From JACCXG01 sp963785755 (GTDB taxonomy: Bacteria > Acidobacteriota > Vicinamibacteria > Vicinamibacterales > 2-12-FULL-66-21): 58,452 nucleotides of DNA. Numbering within the stretch: position 1 is the first letter of the stretch; every line of letters begins with the position of its first letter. The DNA is taken from contig CAWAXG010000009.1 of the NCBI GenBank assembly GCA_963785755.1, positions 1 through 58,452 of the forward strand, given 5' to 3'. The notes beneath the pieces are model-generated. The model worked only from the letters and a program-made list of their open reading frames with translations, ran no database searches and had not been told where the DNA came from. Shown piece by piece: positions 29,374-38,696 of this stretch. The position numbers and the translations under genes were made by a program.

Positions 29374-30798
29374 TTAATTGCCGCCCTGCGCCGTTTTGCG
29401 ATACGCCGCCAGCCGCGCGCGGAGGTCTTTGATCGTCTCCGCATGCCGAGCGTCACTCGCCAGGTTCGTCGTCTCGTCGGGATCGGCGTTCATGTCGTAG
29501 AGCTGCGTTCCCTGCTCGCCGTCCGCCCATTCGATATATCGCCACCGATCGGTTCTGATCGAGTACCCGTTCCGCGCCTGGGTGAACGCCGCGTCCTTGA
29601 CGGTCGCGGAGGTGTCCTGGAGCATCGGCGCGAGGCTCACGCCGTCGAGCGGGCCCGCCGGCTTCAGGCCCGCGAGGTCGGCGAGTGTTGGATACAGATC
29701 GACCAGCTCCGCGAGGCCGCGCGCTGCCGCACCGCGCGCCTTGGCCGAGGGCGCGGCGATGATGAGCGGCACGCGCGCGCTGCGCTCGAACAGGCTCATC
29801 TTCTGCCACAGCCCGTGGTCGCCCAGGTGGTAGCCGTGGTCGCTCGTGAACACGACAATGGTGTTGTCGGCGAGGCCGAGGCGCTGGAGGGCGTCGAGGA
29901 CCTGTCCGACCTGCGCGTCCATGAACGTGATGGACGCGGCGTACGCCTGGATGGCTTGACGGCGCTGGTCGTCGGTCATCGTGTCCTGTTCCGCGAGCGC
30001 GCTGCGATACGCCGCTTCCGGCGTGCGCGATCGGTCTGACGCCGACGGCTTGGGCAGCTGGATGCGATCGAGCGGGTACATGTCGAAGTAGCGTTTGGGC
30101 GCGACGTAGGGCGTATGCGGCCGGTAGAACCCGACGGAGAGAAAGAACGGTTCGTTGGTGCGCTTGAACCGCTCCAGCAGCTTGACCGCTTCGGCGGCGG
30201 CAATCCCGTCGGTGTGCTCGGCATCGGCCCCATCGTCTGCAAGCCAGCTGACCGTTGCGCCGAACTGTCCCGGGCGCAGCGAGAAGATCCGGTCGTGAAC
30301 CTCGCGATCGCGGCCGCGCGGGTTGATGGCGAGGTCCCAGGAGGGGAGGTCGTCCAGCCCGCCGCTGCCGATCGTGAGCGGCACGCCGTAGTGATACAGC
30401 TTGCCGATGCGCGCGGCGAACCAGCCGTTCGTCTTGAAGAGTTGCGGAAGCGTGACGGCCTCCGGCAGCTTCTCGCGGAAGTGCGGCGACATCGGGTTCT
30501 TCGCGACCGGGTTCGCGAGCACGCCGGTGGCGTTCGGACGCCGTCCCGTCAGGAACGAGGATCGGCTCGGGCTGCACAACGGGTACTGGCTGTATGCGCG
30601 GTCGAACCTGACGCCTCGGGCCGCGAGCTTGTCGATGTTCGGCGTTCGCACGGGTGCGCCGTAGGCGCCGAGGTCGTTGTTCAGGTCGTCCGCGATCAGG
30701 AAGAGTACGTTGAGCCGGCGGGCTTCCTGCGGCGTCGAATTCAGTGCCGCGGCCGACATCAGCAGCACCAGACATGACGCAACTTTCAGCAGCTTCAT
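29374..30798 (-). CDS. Secreted sulfatase (iduronate-2-sulfatase-like)
   Basis: A 474-residue intact protein. GGAGGGG precedes the ATG; the signal peptide is LLKVASCLVLLMSAAALNS. Metal site LNVLFLIADDLNNDLGAYG; modification motif YPLCSPSRSSFLTGRRPN with the Cys that becomes formylglycine; ARIGKLYHYG; FYRPHTPYVAPKRYFD; VVFTSDHGYHLGDHGLWQKM. The DDLNxDLG and CSPSR pattern with the HxGDHGxWxK block is that of iduronate-2-sulfatase-type S1 enzymes. It removes sulfate from glycans outside the cytoplasm. It is divergent from the kinase-FGE-hydrolase gene at 31045 with 246 bp between starts. A fragment copy of its 3' end lies at 26473. Confidence 0.92.
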   Translation of the reverse strand: MKLLKVASCLVLLMSAAALNSTPQEARRLNVLFLIADDLNNDLGAYGAPVRTPNIDKLAARGVRFDRAYSQYPLCSPSRSSFLTGRRPNATGVLANPVAKNPMSPHFREKLPEAVTLPQLFKTNGWFAARIGKLYHYGVPLTIGSGGLDDLPSWDLAINPRGRDREVHDRIFSLRPGQFGATVSWLADDGADAEHTDGIAAAEAVKLLERFKRTNEPFFLSVGFYRPHTPYVAPKRYFDMYPLDRIQLPKPSASDRSRTPEAAYRSALAEQDTMTDDQRRQAIQAYAASITFMDAQVGQVLDALQRLGLADNTIVVFTSDHGYHLGDHGLWQKMSLFERSARVPLIIAAPSAKARGAAARGLAELVDLYPTLADLAGLKPAGPLDGVSLAPMLQDTSATVKDAAFTQARNGYSIRTDRWRYIEWADGEQGTQLYDMNADPDETTNLASDARHAETIKDLRARLAAYRKTAQGGN

Positions 30799-30855
30799 CG
30801 AGTCCCCTCCATGCTACTTCCACGTCCTCATCTGCTATTGCCTCCTTGACTCGTG

Positions 30856-30977
30856 TTATGAAGAACACGACAACGTCGCGAAGGCCAGGGCAACGATGCC
30901 GAAGACGATCACGGCAGTCAAGACCTGATTGTGGCTCCACCCCAGACCCAGATCAGTCAACACTACGTTGTCGTGTG
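30856..30977 (-). pseudogene. Possible C-terminal remnant of a WecA/MraY-type glycosyltransferase
   Basis: A minus-strand stretch reads LTDLGLGWSHNQVLTAVIVF, then GIVALAFATLSCSS and a stop: a GxSHxQ-like motif followed by a hydrophobic helix, as in the last segment of polyprenyl-phosphate glycosyltransferases. It is far too short to be a gene and lies in the promoter region between the divergent sulfatase and kinase genes. Weak evidence. Confidence 0.25.
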
Positions 30978-31044
30978 GGACTGACCGTTCCACCTGCGAT
31001 TGAACCCGTAGGCAGCTGATCTTCATCTATACTCGGTCACTCCG

Positions 31045-33962
31045 ATGATCGGGACCACGGTATCGCACTATCGCATCGTCGAGCACATCGGCTCGGGCGG
31101 GATGGGCGTGGTGTATCTCGCCGAAGACATCCATCTGCAGCGCAAGGTCGCGCTGAAGTTTCTGAGCGAAACAGCGGCACAGGGACCCGAGGCGCCGGAG
31201 CGGCTCCTGCGCGAGGCGCGTGCGGAAGGCACGCTCGATCATCCGAACATCGCGACGGTGTACGAGATCGGCGCCTGGCAGGGGCGGACGTTCATTGCGA
31301 TGGCCTATTACGCCGGCGAGACGCTGAAGCAGCGGCTCGAACGGGGACCGATGCCCATCGACGATGTCGTGAACATCGGCGCGCAGATCGCCAGTGGACT
31401 CGAAGCGGCGCACGCCGCCGGCATCGTGCATCGCGATCTCAAGCCGGCGAACGTCATCATCACCACCGCCGGCCAGGTGAAGATCCTGGACTTCGGCCTG
31501 GCCAAGGAGCTGTCGAGGGCCGAGGCCGAGACGAAACTTCGCATCACCACTTCGGGTACGACGATCGGGACGATGGCCTACATGGCGCCCGAGCAGGCGC
31601 TTGGCCAGGACGTCGACGAGCACGCCGACATCTGGGCGTTCGGCGCCGTGATGTTCGAAATGGTGACCGGCCACCTGCCATTCGAGGGTGCGACGGCCGC
31701 ATCACTCCTTCTTGCGATCGTATCGGGCGACACTCCGCCGATCGCCAGGTTCCGGCCCGACGCTCCCCCGGCTCTGCAGCGTCTGGTCGCGTCCGCGCTG
31801 GTGAAGCGGCAGGACGATCGAACCATCACCATCCGCGAGATCGCGTCAACGCTCGCCGACCTCCGTCAGGCCCGTCCCGCCGCCCTCGACGCCCCATTGC
31901 GGCGGCGTCGTGTCTCGAAGGCAGCAGCGGTGTCCGTGATGGCGATCGTCGCGATCGCGTTGATTGGGGGCGGCTGGTTCGTGAAGCGGCAGCTCGACGC
32001 GCGGCAGCTGCGGACTGCTGGCATCGCGGAAATCCGGCGCCTCGTTGCCGCGGGGGAGATGTTCGAGGCGTATGAGCGCGCGCGGAAGGCGGGACTCGCT
32101 GCGCGCACCGAGCCGGAACTGGCCGCGCTGTGGAGCGAAATCACGCGTGCGGTGTCGATCACATCCGAGCCGGAAGGCGCCGAAGTATCGATCGCCGCGT
32201 ACGGGAGCGGGCCCGCGGTATGGATTCGACTTGGCGAGACGCCGTTGACCGAGCTCGCGGTCCCTCAAAGCAACATCAGGGTGCGAGTTGCGAAGAATGG
32301 CTACGCGTCATTCGAGGACATCATGCAATTTCCGTCCGGGTCCCTGCTCGGCCTACTCAAGCTGAAGCTGATCGAGGAACGCTCTGCGCTGGCCGGCATG
32401 GTCAGGGTCGACGCTCCCGAACAGTCGGTTCCGATGTACCTCGTGCCAGGGTCGGATCCGGTTGACGTCGTCTATCGCGACTTCTGGCTCGATCGGTACG
32501 AGGTGACGAATCGGCAATTCAAGGCGTTTGTCGATGCCGGCGGTTATCAGCGCCGTGAGTTTTGGCTGCACGAATTCGTCAGGGATGGAAAGGCCGTGTC
32601 CTGGGAAGACGCCATGGGGTCGTTTCGAGATGCCACCGGGCGGCAGGGGCCGGCCACGTGGCAGGTCGGCGCCTATCCGGACGGCCAGGACGACTACCCC
32701 GTCACTGGCGTGAGCTGGTATGAAGCGGCGGCGTACGCCCGATTTGCCGGAAAGAGCCTGCCAACGCTGCCGCACTTTTTCGGGGTCGCCGGCTACTTCC
32801 TGGCCGCTCGTCTTCTTCCGGAGGCGAATTTCGCAGGCAAGGGTCCGGTCAGGGTCGGCACCACTGCCGCGCTCAGCCGATTCGGCGCGTACATCTGGCC
32901 GGCAACGTCAAGGAGTGGATCGTGAATCCTGCTGGCGGTGATCTCCGCTATATCGTCGGCGGAGCGTGGGATGAACCAGCCTACATGTTCACCGAGCCCG
33001 ACGCGCGCCCGGCGTTCGAGCGCGCCGCGAACTTCGGATTTCGCTGCGCCCGCTACGACTCGGGTGACCCGTCGCCGAGTGCGCTCGGCGGGTTAGTCGG
33101 GCGGCCAAGCCGCGACTATGCCTCGGAAAAGCCGGCGCCGGCCCCCGTGTTCGACGCCTACCGCCGGTTCTTCGCGTACCACCGCGCTCCGCTCAAGGCG
33201 GCGAGTGCTGCAACCGACGACTCGCATCCCGACTGGACGGTCGAGTCGTTGTCCTTTCCTGCGGCGTACGGCGGAGAGACGATTCTTGCGCGCCTCTATT
33301 TGCCGCGAAACGTCAAGCCGCCGTATCAGACCGTCGTCTATCAGCCGGGCGCGTTCCAGTACAACCTTCGAGCACGGCCGCCGGTCACGACGGTCCCGAC
33401 CTTCGCCTCGATCGTGCGCAGCGGCCGCGCGGTCATCCATCCGGTGGTCAAGGGCACGTTCGAGCGCGGTACCGATCAGTTCACGTCGGCGACGTCGAAG
33501 GAAGGGACGCTGTGGCGCGATCACAGCGTCGCCTACTACAAGGATCTTGCGCGGACGCTCGACTACCTCGAGACCCGGGCTGACATCGACAAGGACAGAA
33601 TCGCATTCCTGGGCCAGAGCCGCGGCGCGGCGCTCTCGCCGATCTTCCTTGCTCTGGAACCGCGGCGCATCAAGGTGGCGGTGCTCCACATTCCCGGCTT
33701 CTATCTCTCGCGTCAGCCGCCGGAAGTCGACATCATCAACTTCATGCCGAGGGTCAGCCAGCCGGTGTTGATGTTGAGCGGCCGGTACGACTTCATCTTT
33801 CCCGAGCAGCGTTCACAGCTGCCGTTCTTCGCGACACTCGGAACATCAGCCGAGCGAAAGCGGCGCGTGGCGTACGACACCGGTCACAACGTGCCGCAGG
33901 CGGAAATGATCAAGGAAACGCTGGACTGGCTCGATCGGTATCTGGGGCCTGTCGTCAGGTAA
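31045..33962 (+). CDS. Ser/Thr kinase - TM - PEGA - FGE-like - alpha/beta hydrolase fusion, one frameshift
   Basis: About 970 residues. Kinase: P-loop IGSGGMGVVY, Lys38 in VALKF, HRDLKPANV, DFGLAKE, GTMAYMAPEQ. TM helix near residues 293-313 (VSVMAIVAIALIGGGWFV). PEGA-like: SITSEPEGAEVSI, LGETPLTELAV. FGE-like: FWLDRYEVTNRQFKAFVDAG, GVSWYEAAAYARFAGKSLP, MAGNVKEWIVNP. Its catalytic-cysteine region reads GGAWDEPAYMFTEP, so formylglycine chemistry is unlikely. Hydrolase: ARLYLPRNVKPP, nucleophile IAFLGQSRGAALSP, acid LSGRYDFIFP, His YDTGHNVPQAEM, a complete triad. The frame shifts once near 32895, in the AGNVKEW block; one missing base restores a single protein. The kinase would be cytoplasmic and the hydrolase periplasmic, so phosphorylation may report on or be driven by an extracytoplasmic ligand (inference). 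Confidence 0.88.
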
Positions 33963-34111
33963 TCTGCTCGCGGCGTTGCGCCACGAACCGGCGGTTTTCC
34001 CTATCCGCGGCGCCCGGGGCGCCACTGCAGGCCGGTGAGCAGGATGCGCTGAATCTGTCACTCTCGAAACTGAGCGGCATCATTCAGCACCACGACTTCG
34101 GGAGCACGGTC

Positions 34112-34713
34112 ATGACGGCAGACGAGATTGTGAAGCAACTGAAGCCGGTCAAGAAGGACTACCAGCTCGCGCTCGATCTCTACAACACGGTTACGACGTC
34201 AGTACCTGGCCGGGCTGATCGCCGACGATTCCCGGATGACCAAGAAGGACCTGCGCCGCTGGCTCAAGCAGGCGACTTGCACCGCGCTCTGTGAATACAC
34301 GGTCCCCTGGGTTGCCGCAGAAAGCCCGCATGGTTGCGAACTGGCGCTGAGTGGATCGACTCGAGGACGCGGATGTGGCGCTCGCCGGCTGGTCGACGTT
34401 GAGCGGCTTGGTGTCCATCAAGGATGACGCCGATCTCGATCTGGCGGAGGTGAAACGCCTGCTCGCGCGCGTGCAGAAGACGATCCACAAGCAGCTCAAC
34501 TACGTCCGTTATGTGATGAATGGGTTTGTGATCGCGGTAGGTTGCTATGTCGAGGAGTTGACCGCGCTGGCACTGCAGACCGCCGAGAAGATCGGCAAGG
34601 TCACAGTGGACATGGGCAACACCGCCTGCAAAGTCCCCTCCGCCCCGGAGTACATCCAGAAAGTGCAGAAACGCGGGACGATCGGCAAGAAACGCAAGTC
34701 GGTGAAATGCTGA
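34112..34713 (+). pseudogene. DNA alkylation repair (AlkD-like) gene, broken
   Basis: The start MTADEIVKQLKPV and the later parts KKDYQLALDLYNT, LCEYTVPWVAAESPHG, LVSIKDDADLDLAEVKRLLA, VRYVMNGFVIAVGCYVEELT, TAEKIGKVTVDMGNTACKVP and the basic end IGKKRKSVKC match the HEAT-repeat DNA alkylation repair family that removes alkylated bases. About 30 residues between KPV and KKDYQ are missing compared with what the family requires, and the frame changes near 34200, 34250 and 34340. A deletion plus several shifts makes a true pseudogene more likely than pure sequencing error. Confidence 0.72.
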
Positions 34714-34860
34714 TTGCCAGACCGAACCCCGTAGGATTCACCGACTGAAGACGCCACGTGAGAAGTCACGAATACACGTCAAGTCAGCACTGACCGGTTC
34801 GTGTGACGAACCTCCTCAGCCCGAACGAGCGGACAACGGGCGCGCATGAAGGAGGCTCGT

Positions 34861-36142
34861 ATGCCCGCTCGTCAGTTCCCGTTCCGCCCACATCTCGATC
34901 AGCTACGCAACCAGGCCAAGGATCTGCTGCGCGACGTCCGCGTCGGGGGCGCGGTCGGCGTTCGACGACTTCGCGAGTTCCATCCCGAGCGGATCGATCC
35001 CGCGAACGCGGCGCTCGCGGACGCGCAGCTCGTGCTCACCCGCAGCTACGGGGCGTCGAGCTTGCCGCAGTTCGCCGCGGCCGTCAAGGCGATCGACGCC
35101 ATACGCTGCGACGACTGGCGAGGGCCACGAGGTCGGCGCCGGCCACCTGGAACTCCAGGACCGCTCCAGGGAGACCCTCGCCATCAGGCTCAACGCCTGT
35201 GACGGTGCGCAGAAGCGGATCAGGCCCTTGATGAGGAGGCCCCAGCCCACCAGCGTCAGCACGATAGGTATCCCGACCACGTGTTCTGAAACCCGACGAG
35301 TCTGCTCGCAGAGGCTGGATTGCAGAAACCCGTGCTGGAAGGCTGCGGCTGCTCTGGCCGCCTGGAGGCGGAAGAACTCCGGCGGGGGATTGGGTTGGCG
35401 GATGTGCGAGAGACGAAGTGCTCCGACAGAATGATGGCAAGGACTTCAACGCTCTCTCCATCCGCTCATACGCGTAATTCAGTGAAGTTGTCGACCAGCA
35501 CGTGGGATGGACCGTCGATGGCTCAAGAAGGCATCGAGATCCGGCAGGGAAGCATCGCATCCTCGAGGTGATGGCGTCGCAGGGCGTGCCGCTGCCGGAC
35601 TCGCCGCCGATGCTGTGCACCGCGGGCGACTCGATCTGCTCGGGCAGCATCTGCGCCGCGATACGGCGCTGCTCGCGCGCACGTTTTCGCACGAGGACAT
35701 CTATCCGCCGGCGCTCGAATGCCACGGCGAGCAGAAGCTCGCGCTGCACGGCGCGCCGCTCGCCGGCGCGACGCTCCTGCACATGGCGGTGGATTACGAG
35801 GACCTCGACGTCGCGCGATGGCTGCTGGACCACGGCGCCGACGTGAATGTGCGCGCCGATGTCGACGCGGACGGCTTCGGCGGCCACACCGCGCTCTTCA
35901 GCTGCGTGGTGACGTACAACGCCGGCCGGAAGGACGAGCCGCTCGCGCGTCTGCTGCTCGAACGCGGCGCAGACCCCAACGCGCACGCATCGATCCGCAA
36001 GGAATTGCCCTTCTTTCGCGACCCGTCCCCGCACGAGTACCGCGACGTCACGCCAATCGGCTGGGGGCGCCGGTTCCACGATCCAGGCATGGTGTCGCAA
36101 GGCGCTCTGCGACTGATCGCCGAGCGGGGCGGCCACGAGTGA
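34861..36142 (+). pseudogene. Ankyrin-repeat protein gene, interrupted by foreign sequence
   Basis: AAGGAGG lies before the ATG at 34861. The start (FRPHLDQLRNQAKDLLRDVR, EFHPERIDPANAALADAQLV, LTRSYGASSLPQF) is that of a cytoplasmic ankyrin protein family. The same family resumes at about 35570 (LDLLGQHLRRDTALLARTFS, LAGATLLHMAVDYEDLDVAR, WLLDHGADVNVRADVDADGF, LLLERGADPNAHASIRKELP) and ends in ALRLIAERGGHE. Between about 35110 and 35540 the expected middle repeats are absent and unrelated sequence, partly a minus-strand membrane-protein fragment, takes their place. The gene is split by an insertion or replacement, or the assembly is chimeric here. Confidence 0.68.
35131..35280 (-). pseudogene. 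Fragment of a small membrane protein inside the ankyrin gene
   Basis: The minus strand reads VGIPIVLTLVGWGLLIKGLI, then RFCAPSQALSLMARVSLERS, with a frame shift to EFQVAGADLVALA. LxGWxLLIKGxIRxxxP is a common segment of small multi-helix membrane proteins of unknown function. It has no start or stop of its own and interrupts the ankyrin coding sequence. Confidence 0.4.
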
Positions 36143-36236
36143 AGTGCTAAAGAATGCCTCAGAGCAACTCACGCCGCCCCGCTCCACAGCTGCAAGTACC
36201 GCTGGTTGCACGCCCCCGCAACCAACAGCAACAACT

Positions 36237-37616
36237 CTATCGCGTCCCTTCCGTGCCCGGCAGGCGGGGCAGCACGTAGGGCGCGCGGTACTCGCGCGTG
36301 AGCATCCGGTTGGCCTCCGCGTCGCGCGGAAAGGTCAGCGTCTCAGGATCGAAATCCAGGCTGCGCCCGAGCCGGTACGAGATGTTCGCGAGGTGGATGA
36401 GCGCGCACGAGTAGAACGCTTCGTCCATTTTGGCGTTGAAGGCCGCCGGATCGCCGTCGCGGATGGCATTCACGAACGCCGCATAGTGATTCGCCTCGCC
36501 GCTGCCGGTCGGGCCTGGCTCACCGGTCTCGCCCATGTAGGTGCGCCATTCCGCGACGTCCTTCACCATGTAGCCCTTCGATCCGTAGAACAGGTTGCCC
36601 ACGACGTTGACGGGACCCGCGGCCGTGTTTCCGGCCGCCGCGCGCTTCGGCGTGAAGAACGGGTCTTCGCCGTTGGTGATCCAGCCGCGCACCTCGAACT
36701 GCAGGATCTTCTTCTTCTCCGCCGCCCCCTTCGGGTTCGGGAACTCGAACATCGCCATCAGCGCGTTCGGCGTCTGTTGGTCGTCGTCGAACATGAAGTG
36801 GCCGCCCGCGGCGTGCACCCTGGTCGGGAGCTTGACGCCGAGGCCCCAGCGCGCGACGTCGATCTCGTGCACGCCCTGATTGCCGATGTCGCCGTTGCCG
36901 TAGTCCCAGTTCCAGTGCCAGTTGTAGTGGAAGCGATTGCGATTGAACGGCCGCAGGGGAGCGGGGCCGAGCCAGAGGTCGTAATGGACGCCCTTCGGCA
37001 CCGGCTCGTCCGACATGCGCCCGATCGGCTTGCGCCATTTGTAGCAGAGGCCCTTCGCGAGATAGACCTCGCCCAGCCCACCCTCGTCGAGGAACTTCGC
37101 CATCGTCTGCGCGCAGGGATTGCTCCGCTGCTCGGCGCCATCCTGGACGATGACCTTGGCCTTCTTCGCGGCAGCGGCGAGCAGCCGTCCCTCGTGCACG
37201 TTGTGGCAGCTGGGTTTCTCGACCGTCACGTGCTTGCCGGCCTGGATCGCCCACAGCGCCGCGAGCGTATGCCAGTGGTTCGGCGTCACGATCGCCACCG
37301 CGTCGACGTCCTTGTCCTGGTACAGCTTCCGGAGATCGGTATAGGTCTTCGGCTTGGGTAGCCCCTGCTTGACGAAGATTTCGTCGATCACGCGGGCGAT
37401 GACGCTCTCGTCGACGTCGCACAGCGCGGCGACCTCGACATCCGGCAACTGGGCGTACGCCCTGGCGTGGCTCCGGCCCATCCCGTTGAGCCCGACGACG
37501 GCCACGCGCACGCGGTTGTTCGCGCCAAGCCACGCACTCGTGCGGGTCGCGAGCAACGACCCCAGACCGAACGCGCCGTTCTGCAGAAATCTGCGGCGTC
37601 CCACCTGCTCGCTCAT
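36237..37616 (-). CDS. Gfo/Idh/MocA-family oxidoreductase, Tat-exported
   Basis: A 459-residue intact protein from ATG 37616; an ATG at 37628 is also possible, but its upstream purine-rich site is too close. The N-terminus is a twin-arginine-type signal (GRRRFLQNGAFGLGSLLATR). The Rossmann opening is VRVAVVGLNGMGRSHARAYA, and the substrate side carries HVTVEKPSCHNVHEGRLL (EKP motif) and GNGDIGNQGVHEIDVARWGL. NAD(P)-dependent sugar or sugar-derivative oxidation/reduction is expected; the DIGNQGxHxxDxxRW block is typical of the periplasmic members common in planctomycetes and acidobacteria. It is divergent from the DUF1080 gene at 37714, a usual partner of this family, with a 97-bp shared promoter region. 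Confidence 0.92.
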   Translation of the reverse strand: MSEQVGRRRFLQNGAFGLGSLLATRTSAWLGANNRVRVAVVGLNGMGRSHARAYAQLPDVEVAALCDVDESVIARVIDEIFVKQGLPKPKTYTDLRKLYQDKDVDAVAIVTPNHWHTLAALWAIQAGKHVTVEKPSCHNVHEGRLLAAAAKKAKVIVQDGAEQRSNPCAQTMAKFLDEGGLGEVYLAKGLCYKWRKPIGRMSDEPVPKGVHYDLWLGPAPLRPFNRNRFHYNWHWNWDYGNGDIGNQGVHEIDVARWGLGVKLPTRVHAAGGHFMFDDDQQTPNALMAMFEFPNPKGAAEKKKILQFEVRGWITNGEDPFFTPKRAAAGNTAAGPVNVVGNLFYGSKGYMVKDVAEWRTYMGETGEPGPTGSGEANHYAAFVNAIRDGDPAAFNAKMDEAFYSCALIHLANISYRLGRSLDFDPETLTFPRDAEANRMLTREYRAPYVLPRLPGTEGTR

Positions 37617-37713
37617 GCCTGCACCCATCCCTTCGCAATGACGTCCAGCCGGGGTTAAGCTAACCTATTTCCCGCGTCTCCATGACGTATTCTTGCTGAA
37701 CGAGGTCATCGCC

Positions 37714-38442
37714 ATGCAGCAGTTCATTCCGGTCGCCGCCTTTGCCCTGTCGCTCGCGTTCCAGGGGGCCGCGGCGACGAAAACAGCCCCGAATACGCTG
37801 ACCGCAGCGGAGAAGGCCGACGGCTGGCAGCTGCTCTTCGACGGCCGGACGCTCGACGCCTGGCGCGGCTATCGGCGCGACACGCTGCCGGACAGCGGCT
37901 GGGAGATCAAGGATGGCACCATCCGCACGATCGCGAAAGCCAAGGGGGGCGAGCTCATCACGCGGAAGAAATTCGACGACTTCGAGCTCACCTGGGAGTG
38001 GCGCATCGAGCCGCGCGGGAACAACGGCCTCAAGTACTTCGTGACCGAGGATCGCCCGAAGTCGCCGGGTCACGAGTACCAGATGATCGACGACGCCGGC
38101 TATCCGGGGAAGCTCGGCCCGAATCATCACACCGCCGACTTCTACGATGTCCTGCCCGCGGCGGCCGACAAACCGGTCCGGCCGGCGGGTGAGTGGAACA
38201 CGTCGCGCATCGTCGTCCGCGGCACGCGGGTGGAGCACTGGCTGAACGGCAAGCACGTGCTGACCTACGAGCTCGGGAGTGAGGCGGTGAAGGCGGGAAT
38301 CGAGAAGAGCAAGTTCAAGGGGCATGCGGGCTTCGGCGACAAGATCGCCGGGCACATCATGCTCACCTACCACCAGGACGAGTGCTGGTATCGCAATCTC
38401 AAAGTCCGCGAGCTTGCGCCAGGTAGTCTGTCCAGTCGCTAG
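37714..38442 (+). CDS. DUF1080 (3-keto-disaccharide hydrolase family) secreted protein
   Basis: A 242-residue protein from ATG 37714, with signal peptide FIPVAAFALSLAFQGAAAT. The family signature is clear: GWQLLFDGRTLDAWRGYR, SGWEIKDGTIRTIAKAKGGE, FDDFELTWEWRIEPRGNNGL, PGHEYQMIDDAGYP, WNTSRIVVRGTRVEHWLNGK. The fold is a concanavalin-like jelly roll; characterised members cleave 3-keto-glycosides, a step that pairs with an Gfo/Idh/MocA-type 3-dehydrogenase. That enzyme type is encoded divergently next door. Extracytoplasmic. A hairpin repeat lies 24 nt after the stop and may end the transcript. Confidence 0.9.
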   Translation: MQQFIPVAAFALSLAFQGAAATKTAPNTLTAAEKADGWQLLFDGRTLDAWRGYRRDTLPDSGWEIKDGTIRTIAKAKGGELITRKKFDDFELTWEWRIEPRGNNGLKYFVTEDRPKSPGHEYQMIDDAGYPGKLGPNHHTADFYDVLPAAADKPVRPAGEWNTSRIVVRGTRVEHWLNGKHVLTYELGSEAVKAGIEKSKFKGHAGFGDKIAGHIMLTYHQDECWYRNLKVRELAPGSLSSR

Positions 38443-38465
38443 CAAGCAGGTTGAAAACCCTCGAC

Positions 38466-38552
38466 GTCAACTTCCAACTCCCAAACTTCCAACTCCCAAA
38501 CGTCTCATGCAGAGCTTTTTGGGAGTTGGGAGTTGGAGATTGGAAGTTTGAC
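38466..38552. repeat. Heptamer-built hairpin repeat (CTCCCAA family), copy A
   Basis: The left arm (38466-38500) alternates CTTCCAA and CTCCCAA units; the right arm (38513-38552) carries the complementary TTGGGAG and TTGGAAG units. The loop is 12 nt. It starts 24 nt after a stop codon, and a T run follows, so it probably works as a transcription terminator or mRNA 3'-end stabiliser. A second copy is at 48243-48337. Confidence 0.8.
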
Positions 38553-38696
38553 ACGTGCTTTTTCATCCCCTGCCAGTATTACCAAGCACCTCAGCTGTTC
38601 TCCGGGCCGCTCTTGCCGCTCTTGTCCTTCTTGCTGATCGCCTGATCCTCTACTGCTCTCGGCGTCCTTTGTTCGCGACGTAGTAATCTCTGCGCC

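Noticed and set aside
36144..37361. 405-residue plus-strand frame opposite the Gfo/Idh/MocA gene
   Set aside because: Antisense shadow; the minus-strand protein has full Rossmann and EKP motifs.
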